A stretch of 64,000 nucleotides of DNA. Source: Hydrogenophaga crocea. Lineage in GTDB: Bacteria; Pseudomonadota; Gammaproteobacteria; Burkholderiales; Burkholderiaceae_C. The notes beneath the pieces are model-generated. The model was given only the letters and a program-made list of their open reading frames with translations. It did no database searches and was not told the origin of the DNA. Positions 36,888 through 44,576 of the stretch are shown one piece after another. Location: NCBI RefSeq assembly GCF_011388215.1, contig NZ_CP049989.1, positions 4,134,001 through 4,198,000 of the forward strand, given 5' to 3'. Positions within the stretch are counted from its first letter, which is position 1, and each line of letters starts with the position of its first letter. The translations under genes were made by a program, and so were the position numbers.

Positions 36888-38326
36888 AACGCCCGCGCTG
36901 GCCGCTGGTGAGCATCCGCCGCCTGCTGCTGATGCTGCTGGTGCCGGGCATGCTGGTGGTGGCCAGCGCCGAGCTGTGGCTGTCGTGGCGCACCGCCAGC
37001 GACGCCGCCGACGCCGCCTACGACCGCTCGCTGCTGGGCGCGGTGAAGTCGATCGATTCGAGCATCTCCACCGCCAGCGGCGGCCTGGGCGTGGAGCTGC
37101 CCTACCGCATGCTCGAATTCTTCGAGCTCACCGCGCAGGGCCAGGTGTTCTACCGCGTGGCCACCGAAGACGGCCTGGTGGAGATCGGCAGCCCCGACCT
37201 GCCGCTGCCGCCGCAGCCGCTGGAGACCGACAGGCCGCAGTTCCACGAAGGCGAGTACTTCGGCCAGGCCGTGCGCGTGGGCAGCTATGCGCGCGAGCTG
37301 CGCACGCCCGTGGCCGGCGCGCAGGCGCCGCAGCGCGTGATCGTGCAGGTGGCCGAGACGCTGGAGGCGCGGCACGACTTCCGGCGCGCGCTGCTGCTGC
37401 GCACGCTCGCGCGCGACCTGCTGCTCATGCTGCTCGCCAGCGGCCTGCTGGTGGCCAGCATCGCCTGGGCCATGAGCCCGCTCAACCGTTTCCGGCAGGA
37501 GGTCGAGGCGCGCGCGCCGGGCGATCTCACGCCCATGGACCCCGAGGGCGTGCCCGCCGAGGTGCTGCCGCTGGTGCACGCGGTGAACCACCACATCGGC
37601 CGCAGCCGCGAGCAGGCCGAGGCGCGCCGCCGCTTCGTGGACGACGCCTCGCACCAGTTGCGCACGCCGCTGGCCACGCTGTCCACGCAGGTGGCCTACG
37701 CGCAGCGCGAGCCCGACCCGGTGCGCCAGCGCGAGGCGCTGGGCACCATCCGCCAGCAGCTCGACCGCACCATCCAGCAGACCAACCAGCTGCTCGCCCT
37801 GGCGCGCGCCGACGAAGCGCCGCTCGCGCTGCAGCCGGTGGACGTGCTGCGCCTGGCCGAGGCCACCACGCGCGAGGCCTGGAGCGCCGCGCGCGAGCAG
37901 GGCGTGGACCTGGGCCTGGACGCGCCCGAGCGCGCCATGCCCGTGCTGGCCGATGCCGACCTGCTGCGCGAGGCCCTGGGCAACCTGCTGCAGAACGCCA
38001 TCCGCCACACCGGCGCGGGCACGCGCGTGACGGTGCACCTGCGCGAGCAGCCGCGCGCGGGCGCGCCGGCCTGGGTGCACATCGCCGTGGTCGACGACGG
38101 GCCCGGCCTGCCGCCCGAGGAGCTCGCGCGCCTGGGCGAGCGCTTCTTCCGCGGCCAGCGCGCGCACGCGGTGCCGGGCTCGGGCCTGGGTCTGGCCTTC
38201 GTGCGCACCGTGGCGCAGCGCCACGGCGGCGAGCTGCGCCTGGCCCCGGGCGAGGGCGGGCGCGGCCTGTGCGCGACCCTGGTGCTGCCGGCCCTGCCCG
38301 CCGCGGCCCCCACGGCTTCGGGTTAA
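36884..38326 (+). CDS. tctE: Sensor histidine kinase, TctE-like
   Basis: Membrane sensor kinase of 480 residues. TM1 is about 12-34 and is followed by a periplasmic domain (about 35-180) typical of TctE/QseC-type kinases (DRSLLGAVKSIDSSIS, PYRMLEFFELTAQGQVFYRV). TM2 lies near 185-205, then HAMP. The phospho-acceptor His is in FVDDASHQLRTPLATLSTQV. The ATPase domain shows LGNLLQNAIRHTGAG, VDDGPGLPPEEL and GSGLGLAFVRTVAQRHGG. It should sense the carboxylate, or its binding protein, carried by the downstream TctC system. Confidence 0.9.
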   Translation: MKRPRWPLVSIRRLLLMLLVPGMLVVASAELWLSWRTASDAADAAYDRSLLGAVKSIDSSISTASGGLGVELPYRMLEFFELTAQGQVFYRVATEDGLVEIGSPDLPLPPQPLETDRPQFHEGEYFGQAVRVGSYARELRTPVAGAQAPQRVIVQVAETLEARHDFRRALLLRTLARDLLLMLLASGLLVASIAWAMSPLNRFRQEVEARAPGDLTPMDPEGVPAEVLPLVHAVNHHIGRSREQAEARRRFVDDASHQLRTPLATLSTQVAYAQREPDPVRQREALGTIRQQLDRTIQQTNQLLALARADEAPLALQPVDVLRLAEATTREAWSAAREQGVDLGLDAPERAMPVLADADLLREALGNLLQNAIRHTGAGTRVTVHLREQPRAGAPAWVHIAVVDDGPGLPPEELARLGERFFRGQRAHAVPGSGLGLAFVRTVAQRHGGELRLAPGEGGRGLCATLVLPALPAAAPTASG

Positions 38327-38348
38327 CCCTGGGAAAACCCCGCGCGCC

Positions 38349-38366
38349 TTGAAAGCGGTCTGAAAG
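38349..38366 (+). promoter_or_regulatory. Candidate TctD binding site upstream of tctC
   Basis: TTGAAAG at 38349 and CTGAAAG at 38360 are direct repeats 11 bases apart, the usual geometry for OmpR-family tandem sites. They lie 84-101 bases upstream of the tctC start in a 123-base gap. The sequence TAGAGT at 38378 is a possible -10 element. Small inverted repeats GGGTTAACCC (38320-38329, over the tctE stop) and GGG-AAAA-CCC follow tctE. Confidence 0.4.
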
Positions 38367-38449
38367 TGCCGGCTTCCTAGAGTGCGGCCCCAGCATCTGC
38401 CGATGCCCCCGGCGCGCTGCGCGCCCCCGCCACAACCAGGAGACGAACC

Positions 38450-39436
38450 GTGCGAACCTTCAACACCCTCGTGGCCGTGCTGCTCGCGGCCGGCGCCGCC
38501 AGCGCGCTCGCCAACCCGCTCGCCAAGACCGAGTGCATCGCCCCGGCCAAGCCCGGCGGCGGCTTCGACCTCACCTGCAAGCTCGCGCAGACCGCGCTGC
38601 AGGACGCCAAGCTCATCGGCGACCCCATGCGCGTGACCTACATGCCCGGCGGCATCGGCGCGGTGGCCTACAACACCATCGTGGCCCAGCGCCCCGACGC
38701 GGCCGGCACCATCGTGGCCTTCTCGGGCGGCTCGCTGCTCAACCTCGCGCAAGGCAAGTTCGGCCGCTACACCGAGAACGACGTGCGCTGGGTGGCCGCC
38801 ATCGGCACCGACTACGGCGCCGTGGTGGTGGCCGAGAACTCGCCCTTCAAGTCGCTCAAGGACGTGATGGCCGCGATCAAGGCCGACCCGACCAAGGTGG
38901 TGCTGGGCGCGGGCGGCACCGTGGGCAGCCAGGACTGGATGAAGGCCGCGCTCACCGCGCGCGCGGGCGGCGTGAACCCCAAGACCATGCGCTACGTGGC
39001 CTTCGAGGGCGGCGGCGAGGCGCTCACCGCGCTGCAGGGCGGCCACATCCACGTGTTCACCGGCGATGCCGCCGAGGCGCTGCAGCAGCGCAAGGCCGGC
39101 GCGAAGATCCGCATCCTCGCGGTGATGCACAGCAAGCGCCTCACCGGCGATCTGGCCAGCGTGCCCACCGCCACCGAAGAAGGCTTTGCGGTCGAATGGC
39201 CCATCGTGCGCGGCTTCTACGTGGGCCCCAAGGTGAGCGACGCCGACTACCAGGCCTGGGCCGAGGCCTTCACCAAGGTGATGGCCACGCCCGCCTACGA
39301 CAAGCTGCGCGACGAGCGCGGCCTGTTCCCGCTGGCCCTCACGGGTGCGCCGCTCGATGCCTACGTGAAGAAGCAGGTGGCCGAGTACCGCAAGCTGGCC
39401 GAAGAGTTCGGCCTGTCCACCAAACCGGCGAACTGA
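38450..39436 (+). CDS. tctC: Tripartite tricarboxylate transporter substrate-binding protein
   Basis: Periplasmic binding protein of 328 residues (Bug/TctC family). The signal peptide ends AASALANP. Core features are ECIAPAKPGGGFDLTCKLAQ, MPGGIGAVAYNTIVAQ, AGGTVGSQDWMKAALTARAG and MRYVAFEGGGEALTALQGGHI. The two loops around the GGGFD and AYN segments normally hold the carboxylate. The GTG start is supported by AGGAGA six bases upstream. Together with TctB and TctA it forms a secondary transporter powered by an ion gradient. The ligand is probably a di- or tricarboxylate but cannot be named. Confidence 0.95.
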   Translation: MRTFNTLVAVLLAAGAASALANPLAKTECIAPAKPGGGFDLTCKLAQTALQDAKLIGDPMRVTYMPGGIGAVAYNTIVAQRPDAAGTIVAFSGGSLLNLAQGKFGRYTENDVRWVAAIGTDYGAVVVAENSPFKSLKDVMAAIKADPTKVVLGAGGTVGSQDWMKAALTARAGGVNPKTMRYVAFEGGGEALTALQGGHIHVFTGDAAEALQQRKAGAKIRILAVMHSKRLTGDLASVPTATEEGFAVEWPIVRGFYVGPKVSDADYQAWAEAFTKVMATPAYDKLRDERGLFPLALTGAPLDAYVKKQVAEYRKLAEEFGLSTKPAN

Positions 39437-39438
39437 CC

Positions 39439-39523
39439 ATGAGCCCCCACGCGCATCACTTCGTGTATTTGCTGCCCCCCGAGGGGGCGCAGGCCTCCCT
39501 TGGGGCGGCCCGGCGGGAGGCCT
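39439..39523 (+). repeat. Comamonadaceae-type intergenic repeat with a hairpin over the tctB RBS
   Basis: This stretch carries the string CCCCCCGAGGGGGC followed by CTTGGGGCGGCCCGGCG, which I recognise from many intergenic regions of Comamonadaceae. It forms two hairpins: a 6-base stem at 39474-39488 and a perfect 9-base stem (AGGCCTCCC at 39491-39499, GGGAGGCCT at 39515-39523). The right arm of the second contains GGGAGG, the ribosome binding site of tctB. The element could lower TctB/TctA production relative to TctC. The family identification is from memory. Confidence 0.6.
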
Positions 39524-39526
39524 GAC

Positions 39527-39973
39527 ATGTCTGACCGTGTATTGGGCGCGGCCTGCGTGGGCACGGCCGCGGCGATGGCGTGGGCCGCGCGCGGCTACGA
39601 GGCGCCGTATTCTTACGAGCCGCTGGGCCCCAGCGCCTTCCCGCTGCTGCTGGCGGCGGGGCTGGCGCTGGGCGGGCTGTGGCTGGTGTTCAAGCCCGCC
39701 GCGGGCGCCGAGGCCTTTCGCGGCGTGCCCTGGAAGGCCACCGGCCTGTGCATGGGCGCGGTGCTGGCCTACGCGCTGCTGTTCGAAACCCTGGGCTTCG
39801 CGCTCGCCACCACGCTCATGGCCGTGCCCGTGGGCCTGGCCTTCGGCGGCCACTGGCTGCGCTCGCTCGCGGGCGGCGCCGCCCTGGGCCTGGGCTTTCA
39901 CTTCCTGTTCGACAAACTGCTCGACGTGACCATGCCCGCGGGCGTGCTGTCCTTCGTGCTCGGGGGCTACTGA
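39527..39973 (+). CDS. tctB: Tripartite tricarboxylate transporter small membrane subunit
   Basis: Small inner-membrane subunit of 148 residues with about four membrane helices (near 8-20, 35-58, 70-95 and 118-145). Family features include YSYEPLGPSAFPLLLAAGLALGG and the C-terminal VTMPAGVLSFVLGGY. GGGAGG lies six bases before the ATG but inside a repeat hairpin. The tctA start is one base beyond its stop codon. Weak sequence conservation is normal for TctB, so position between tctC and tctA is part of the evidence. Confidence 0.9.
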   Translation: MSDRVLGAACVGTAAAMAWAARGYEAPYSYEPLGPSAFPLLLAAGLALGGLWLVFKPAAGAEAFRGVPWKATGLCMGAVLAYALLFETLGFALATTLMAVPVGLAFGGHWLRSLAGGAALGLGFHFLFDKLLDVTMPAGVLSFVLGGY

Positions 39974-39974
39974 G

Positions 39975-41480
39975 ATGGACACGCTGCGTCACCTCATCGA
40001 CGGCTTCGGCGTTGCCTTCAGCCCCATCAACCTGCTGATCGCCGCCATCGGCTCGTTCATCGGCACCGTGGTGGGCCTGCTGCCCGGCCTCGGGCCCATC
40101 AACGGCGTGGCCATCCTCATGCCGCTGGCCTTCGCCATGAAGCTGCCGCCCGAGGCCTCGCTGATCCTGCTCGCGGCGGTCTACATCGGCTGCGAATACG
40201 GCGGGCGCATCTCGTCCATCCTGCTCAACGTGCCGGGCGACGCCGGCGCGATCATGACCGCGCTCGACGGCTACCCCATGGCGCGCAAGGGCCTGGCGGG
40301 CGTGGCGCTGTCGATCTCGGCCTGGAGCTCGTTCGTGGGCTCGCTGGTGGCCACCCTGGGCATCGTGCTGTTCGCGCCGCTGCTCGCGCAGTGGGCGCTG
40401 TCGTTCGGTCCGGCCGAGTACTTCGTGCTCATGTGCTTCGCCTTCACCTGCATCGCGGGCCTCATGGGCCAGGCGCCCGTGAAGGCCGCGCTCGCCGCGC
40501 TGATCGGCCTGTCCATGTCTTGCGTGGGGCTGGACGCGAACTCGGGCGTGTACCGCTTCACCGGCGGCGACGTGCACCTGTCCGACGGTATCCAGTTCGT
40601 GGTGGTGGTGATCGGTGTGTTCTCGATCAGCGAGGTGCTGCTGATGCTGCAGGAGCACCACAGCAACGCCGGCCTGGTGACGCAGACCGGCCGCATGATG
40701 TTCAACCTGCGCGAGATGGCCCACACCTGGTGGAGCACGCTGCGCGCCAGCGTGGTGGGCTTTGGCGTGGGCGTGCTGCCCGGCGCGGGCGCCACCGTGG
40801 CCAGCGCCATGACCTACGCCATGGAAAAGCGCCTGATCGACAAGGACAACACCTTCGGCACCGGCGACATCCGCGGCGTGGCCGTGCCCGAGGCCGCGAA
40901 CAACTCGGCCGCCACCGGTTCGTTCGTGCCCATGCTCACGCTGGGCGTGCCGGGCTCGGGCACCACGGCCGTGATGATGGGCGCGCTCGCGCTCTACAAC
41001 ATCACGCCCGGCCCCGCGCTGTTCACCCAGCAGCCCGATCTGGTGTGGGGCCTGATCGCCTCGATGTTCCTCGCCAACATCATCCTGCTGGTGCTCAACA
41101 TCCCCATGGTGGGCATCTTCACGCGCATCCTCAACGTGCCCAACTGGGTGCTGGTGCCGGGCATCCTCGCGGTGTCCAGCGTGGGCGTGTACGCGGTGCA
41201 CGCCACCACCTTCGACCTGCTGCTCATGGTGGCGCTGGGCGTGATGGCCTACCTGCTGCGCAAGCAGGGCGTGCCCATGGCCCCGCTGATCCTGGGCTTC
41301 GTGCTCGGCCCGCTGATGGAACAGAACCTGCGCCGCGCGCTGTCCATCAGCAACGGCGACCCGCACATCCTCGTGGGCAGCCCGATCACCGTGGGCCTGT
41401 GGGTGTGCGCGGTGAGCGTGTTGGTGGTGCCGATGGCGGTTCGATGGCGCGCATCGCGCCGCGCTGCGGCGGTCGCATGA
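39975..41480 (+). CDS. tctA: Tripartite tricarboxylate transporter large membrane subunit
   Basis: Main permease of the TctCBA system, 501 residues with about 11-12 membrane helices. Strong family motifs are GTVVGLLPGLGPINGVAILMPL, which continues into the first helix pair, GGRISSILLNVPGDAGAIMTALDG and its repeat-like counterpart GVGVLPGAGATVASAMTYAMEK. FVPMLTLGVPGSGTTAVMMGAL and LGPLMEQNLRRALSIS are also typical. The stop codon overlaps the start of the next gene by four bases, which places the isocitrate-lyase-like enzyme in the same operon. Confidence 0.96.
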   Translation: MDTLRHLIDGFGVAFSPINLLIAAIGSFIGTVVGLLPGLGPINGVAILMPLAFAMKLPPEASLILLAAVYIGCEYGGRISSILLNVPGDAGAIMTALDGYPMARKGLAGVALSISAWSSFVGSLVATLGIVLFAPLLAQWALSFGPAEYFVLMCFAFTCIAGLMGQAPVKAALAALIGLSMSCVGLDANSGVYRFTGGDVHLSDGIQFVVVVIGVFSISEVLLMLQEHHSNAGLVTQTGRMMFNLREMAHTWWSTLRASVVGFGVGVLPGAGATVASAMTYAMEKRLIDKDNTFGTGDIRGVAVPEAANNSAATGSFVPMLTLGVPGSGTTAVMMGALALYNITPGPALFTQQPDLVWGLIASMFLANIILLVLNIPMVGIFTRILNVPNWVLVPGILAVSSVGVYAVHATTFDLLLMVALGVMAYLLRKQGVPMAPLILGFVLGPLMEQNLRRALSISNGDPHILVGSPITVGLWVCAVSVLVVPMAVRWRASRRAAAVA

Positions 41481-42367
41481 GCGTGGCGCGCCGCCAGGCC
41501 CTGAAGGCGCTGGCCGCGCAGCGCCAGGGCGCGCTGGTGCCGGGCGCGTTCAACGCGCTGTCGGCGCGCATCGTGGAGGAACAGGGCTTTCCCGCGCTCT
41601 ACCTCACGGGCGCGGGCCTGAGCAACATGGCGCTGGGCCTGCCCGATCTGGGCTTCATCGGCCTGGCCGAGGTGGCCGAACACACCGCGCGCATCCGCGA
41701 CGCGGTGGACCTGCCCTTGATCGTGGACGCCGACACCGGCTTTGGCAATGCGCTCAACGTGCGCCACACGGTGCGCGTGCTCGAACGCGCGGGCGCCGAC
41801 GCGGTGCAGATCGAAGACCAGGTGGCGCCCAAGCGCTGCGGCCACTTCGAAGGCAAGGCCGTGGTGGACACCGAAGAAGCGGTGTCGCGCATCCGTGCCG
41901 CGGTGGACGCGCGCCACGACAGCGGCCTGCTGATCGTGGCCCGCACCGACGCCGCCGCCACGCTGGGCTTCGAGGCCGCGGTGGAGCGCGCGCAGCGCTT
42001 CGCCGAGGCCGGCGCCGACGTGCTCTTCGTGGAAGCGCTCACCGGCCTCGACCAGATGCAGCGCCTGCCCGCGCTGCTGCCGCAGCCGCTGCTCATGAAC
42101 CTGGTGGTGGGCGGCCGCACGCCGCCCGTGCCCGCGCCACAGCTCGCCGCCTGGGGCTACAGCTTCGTGCTCTATGCGAACGCGGCGCTGCAGGGCGCCT
42201 GCCTGGGCATGCAGCGCGCGCTCGGCGCGCTGCGCGAGCACGGGGTGCTGCACGAAGACCCGTCGCTGCTGCTGCCGTTCGAAGCGCGCCAGCGGCTGGT
42301 GGACAAGCCCGCGTGGGACGCGCTGGAGGCGCGTTACGCGGCGGCTGCGCCGGCCGCCGGGTCGTAG
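41477..42367 (+). CDS. Isocitrate lyase/PEP mutase family enzyme
   Basis: TIM-barrel carbon-carbon lyase or mutase of 296 residues. Metal-binding residues are in LPLIVDADTGFGNALNV, and the catalytic loop reads EDQVAPKRCGHFEGK, matching the KKCGH motif of isocitrate and 2-methylisocitrate lyases with the nucleophilic Cys kept. ARTDAAATLGFEAAVERAQ and AGADVLFVEAL complete the pattern. Translational coupling to tctA suggests that it acts on the imported carboxylate or a product of it. It could be a 2-methylisocitrate lyase, oxaloacetate decarboxylase or dimethylmalate lyase; sequence alone does not decide. Confidence 0.9.
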   Translation: MSVARRQALKALAAQRQGALVPGAFNALSARIVEEQGFPALYLTGAGLSNMALGLPDLGFIGLAEVAEHTARIRDAVDLPLIVDADTGFGNALNVRHTVRVLERAGADAVQIEDQVAPKRCGHFEGKAVVDTEEAVSRIRAAVDARHDSGLLIVARTDAAATLGFEAAVERAQRFAEAGADVLFVEALTGLDQMQRLPALLPQPLLMNLVVGGRTPPVPAPQLAAWGYSFVLYANAALQGACLGMQRALGALREHGVLHEDPSLLLPFEARQRLVDKPAWDALEARYAAAAPAAGS

Positions 42368-43035
42368 AAGCGCCGCGCCAGGCCCGCGCGCCCCGGGTAG
42401 TGCGCGAACCAGGGCCTGGCCTGCTCGATCGCGCGCGCGACCGAGGGGCGGGCCACCAGGCGCTCGAAGTAGGCCGACAACGAGGCCTGTTGCGGCGCAA
42501 AGGGCAGGTGGGTCACGGCGTAGAACAGCGCCGGCGCCGCAGCGCAATCGGCCATGCTGAAGGCATCGCCGCAGACCCAGGTGCGGCCCGCGAGCCGCTC
42601 GTCCAGAAGGGCGTAGGTCGAGGCCAGGCGCTCGCGCGCCTGTGCCACGCCCAGGGGATCGCGTTCGGTCTCGGGCCGCAGCAGATCGCCCGTGAGGGCC
42701 TGCATGGGTGTCATCACGTAGAGGTCGAACAGGCGGTCCCACAGGCGCACCTCGAGCGCTGCATCGGCGTCGGCCGGGATGAGCGTGCGGCCCGGGCGCG
42801 CGTGGTGGCGCTGCAGGTGCTCGATGATGATGCTGGTCTCGGGTACGGGCCGGCCCCGGTCCACCAGCAGCGGCATCTTGCCCGTGGGCCACAGCGCCCG
42901 GTGTGCGGCGCGTTGCGCGGCGTCGCCCAGGTCGAGCAACCGCAGCGCGGCGTCGATGCCCAGTTCGTCGAGCGCAATCAGCACCTTGTGGCAGCACGAG
43001 GAGAGCGGGTGGTAATGCAGCGTGAGGGGGTTCAT
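42334..43035 (-). CDS. Glutathione S-transferase family protein
   Basis: Cytosolic GST-like protein of 233 residues. The thioredoxin-like N-domain (1-85) begins LTLHYHPLSSCCHKVLIALDELG, with candidate catalytic Ser/Cys residues, and has the glutathione-site pattern GKMPLLVDRGRPVPETSIIIEHL (cis-Pro and ETS). The helical C-domain shows FSMADCAAAPALFYA and the end GLARRFYDP. Its last 34 bases overlap the end of the convergent lyase-family gene, so the two mRNAs are complementary there. It may function in detoxification, but the substrate is unknown. Confidence 0.92.
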   Translation of the reverse strand: MNPLTLHYHPLSSCCHKVLIALDELGIDAALRLLDLGDAAQRAAHRALWPTGKMPLLVDRGRPVPETSIIIEHLQRHHARPGRTLIPADADAALEVRLWDRLFDLYVMTPMQALTGDLLRPETERDPLGVAQARERLASTYALLDERLAGRTWVCGDAFSMADCAAAPALFYAVTHLPFAPQQASLSAYFERLVARPSVARAIEQARPWFAHYPGRAGLARRFYDPAAGAAAA

Positions 43036-43055
43036 GGCGGCCTCGGATGGGGGTG

Positions 43056-43512
43056 GCTTGTTGCCGATCCTGAAACAGTGCGTTGTGGGCGCGGTGGTTT
43101 TTCGAAACGGGGCCGACTTTCACAATCCATCCCATGCCGAACACACAGCGGCATGTGAAAGAACCCAAGTCAAGCCACCCGCTCAACCTCTGTTTCCCAG
43201 GATCACACCATGAAAACCGCCCGTTTCGTTCTGCCCCTCGCTTTTGCCCTGACCGCTGGCGCCTCGTTCGCCCAAGGCCCGATCGAAGGCAATGAAGTGT
43301 TCAACTTCACCTCCACGCTGAGCCGCGCCGAAGTGCAAGCCCAAGCCGTGCAAGCCAACCGCGACGGCCTGATCGCCCGCGGCGAAGCCACGGAGCAGCC
43401 CGGCACCGCCATCGCCAGCGGCCTGAGCCGCGAGCAGGTGCGCGCCGAAGCCGCGCTCGCACTCAAGCAGGGCCGCACGGCCCGCGGCGAGATCGTGCCG
43501 ATGGGCGTTTGA
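43056..43512 (+). repeat. DUF4148 cassette copy A (leader plus gene)
   Basis: Leader of about 154 bases and a 100-codon gene, nearly the same as copies B (46988-47441, inverted) and C (48125-48586). The leader shares long identical blocks, such as GAAACAGTGCGTTGTGGGCG and GTGGTTTTTCGAAAC. It carries an inverted repeat CATGCCG/CGGCATG at 43133-43155 with a 9-base loop. The loop is 10 bases in copy B and 11 in copy C. Confidence 0.9.
43210..43512 (+). CDS. Exported DUF4148-family protein (copy A)
   Basis: Small exported protein of 100 residues. The signal peptide (about 22 residues) ends GASFAQ. The mature part contains two similar DUF4148 units, SRAEVQAQAVQANRDGLIARG and SREQVRAEAALALKQGRTARG (about 38-60 and 72-94). 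Proteins of this family are abundant in Burkholderiales; their function is unknown. It differs from the other copies in FNFTST and in ending VPMGV. A terminator hairpin follows. Confidence 0.88.
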   Translation: MKTARFVLPLAFALTAGASFAQGPIEGNEVFNFTSTLSRAEVQAQAVQANRDGLIARGEATEQPGTAIASGLSREQVRAEAALALKQGRTARGEIVPMGV

Positions 43513-43534
43513 GCTTCACGCTCCGCCAGAACAC

Positions 43535-43554
43535 AAGGGCCCTCCGGGGCCCTT
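43535..43554 (+). terminator. Terminator after DUF4148 copy A
   Basis: AAGGGCCC and GGGCCCTT form a perfect 8-base stem around TCCG, followed by TGTCGTTG. It lies 22 bases after the DUF4148 stop codon and 43 bases before the end of the convergent LysR gene, so it may serve both. Confidence 0.75.
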
Positions 43555-43596
43555 TGTCGTTGGAGCGATTCCATCGCCGGGTGATGCGCGTCGCGT

Positions 43597-44454
43597 TCAC
43601 GCGCGCGCAGACAGTCGCGCCAGCGTGATGTCCAGCAAAGCCTTCAATCGCGACGATCCTTTGGCGTCGCGGTGGTATCCCAGCCAGACATCCCTGCCCG
43701 GAGGACTTTCCGCCAACGCCACGAGTTGCAGGTCGCTGATGCTGTCCCCCAAGGGCCGCGGCAAGATGGCGAAGCCAATGCCAGCCATGCACATTCTGGC
43801 CTGCACGTCGCGGTTGTTGCTGCGAAACGCGAGGCGGGCCTTGGGCAGGACACGTCTCAGCCACACGGCGTCGGGCATCTCGCCGAACGCCTCGTTCATC
43901 GTCACCACCGCCATCCCCTCGCCCAGAGGACCCACCACGGGCTTCCTGTCTGCCACCGCATAGAGCCCGTAGGGTATGTGCATGAGCTTGCGCTGGATGA
44001 CATCGGGTTCGTCAAACGGCTTGATCCGGAACACCAGGTCGGCCTCGCGCCGAGCAAGGCTGAAGAGGCGGCTGTCGGTGACCAGCTCCACGATGACGTT
44101 GGGGTACTTTCTGCCGTACTCGGTGAAAACCGGCGTCAACATGTGCAGACCGAACCAGTCGGACGAAGACACGCGGATCAGTCCGTCGAGCATCGCATCT
44201 TGTCCGGCCAGCTTTCGCTCGAAAGCGAGAACCTCGTCTTCGATGCGCTCTGCGTGCACGAGCACAGACGATCCCTCGGCGGTCAGCACGTAGCCCCTGG
44301 GGGTGCGCTGGAACAGTGAGCTTCCCACAGCCTCCTCGAGTGCGCTCAGTCGCCTTCCCATGGTGGGCTGCGTTTGCCCGGTAAGCCTCGCTGCGCCAGC
44401 CAGACTGCCCGCCCTCGCGATCGCCAGGAAGATCTTCAGGTCACTCCATTCCAT
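43597..44454 (-). CDS. LysR-family transcriptional regulator
   Basis: Regulator of 285 residues from the ATG chosen (MEWSDLKIFLAIARAGSLAG). GAG stands six bases upstream; an ATG two codons earlier is possible. The helix-turn-helix (1-60) includes ARLTGQTQPTMGRRLSALEEAVGSSLFQRT. The effector domain spans about 90-285. It is divergent from an NADPH-type oxidoreductase gene, the usual LysR target arrangement. Codon usage is visibly less GC-rich than in flanking genes, as in its divergent partner, suggesting acquisition as a unit. Confidence 0.93.
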   Translation of the reverse strand: MEWSDLKIFLAIARAGSLAGAARLTGQTQPTMGRRLSALEEAVGSSLFQRTPRGYVLTAEGSSVLVHAERIEDEVLAFERKLAGQDAMLDGLIRVSSSDWFGLHMLTPVFTEYGRKYPNVIVELVTDSRLFSLARREADLVFRIKPFDEPDVIQRKLMHIPYGLYAVADRKPVVGPLGEGMAVVTMNEAFGEMPDAVWLRRVLPKARLAFRSNNRDVQARMCMAGIGFAILPRPLGDSISDLQLVALAESPPGRDVWLGYHRDAKGSSRLKALLDITLARLSARA

Positions 44455-44508
44455 GGCCATCTCTACAAATTTGCATGGTGACACTTCAAAAGGCGTGGGC
44501 TCATCGGG

Positions 44509-44521
44509 AGGCGAACCGCCT
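44509..44521. promoter_or_regulatory. Inverted repeat in the LysR/oxidoreductase intergenic region
   Basis: AGGCG and CGCCT are separated by AAC in the 122-base gap between the divergent LysR and oxidoreductase genes. The neighbouring TGCATTTCGCA (from 44544) is another imperfect dyad. One of these may be the LysR binding site, but neither is a clean T-N11-A box. Confidence 0.3.
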
Positions 44522-44576
44522 GAGTATTGGAACCGTCCGCGGTGCATTTCGCAAACCGACCTTCTTTGGAGTTCCC

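Noticed and set aside
39439..39525. Small gene between tctC and tctB beginning MSPHAHHFVYLLPPEG
   Set aside because: The stretch is an intergenic repeat of a type common in related genomes and forms hairpins. The frame is a by-product and no ribosome binding site precedes it.
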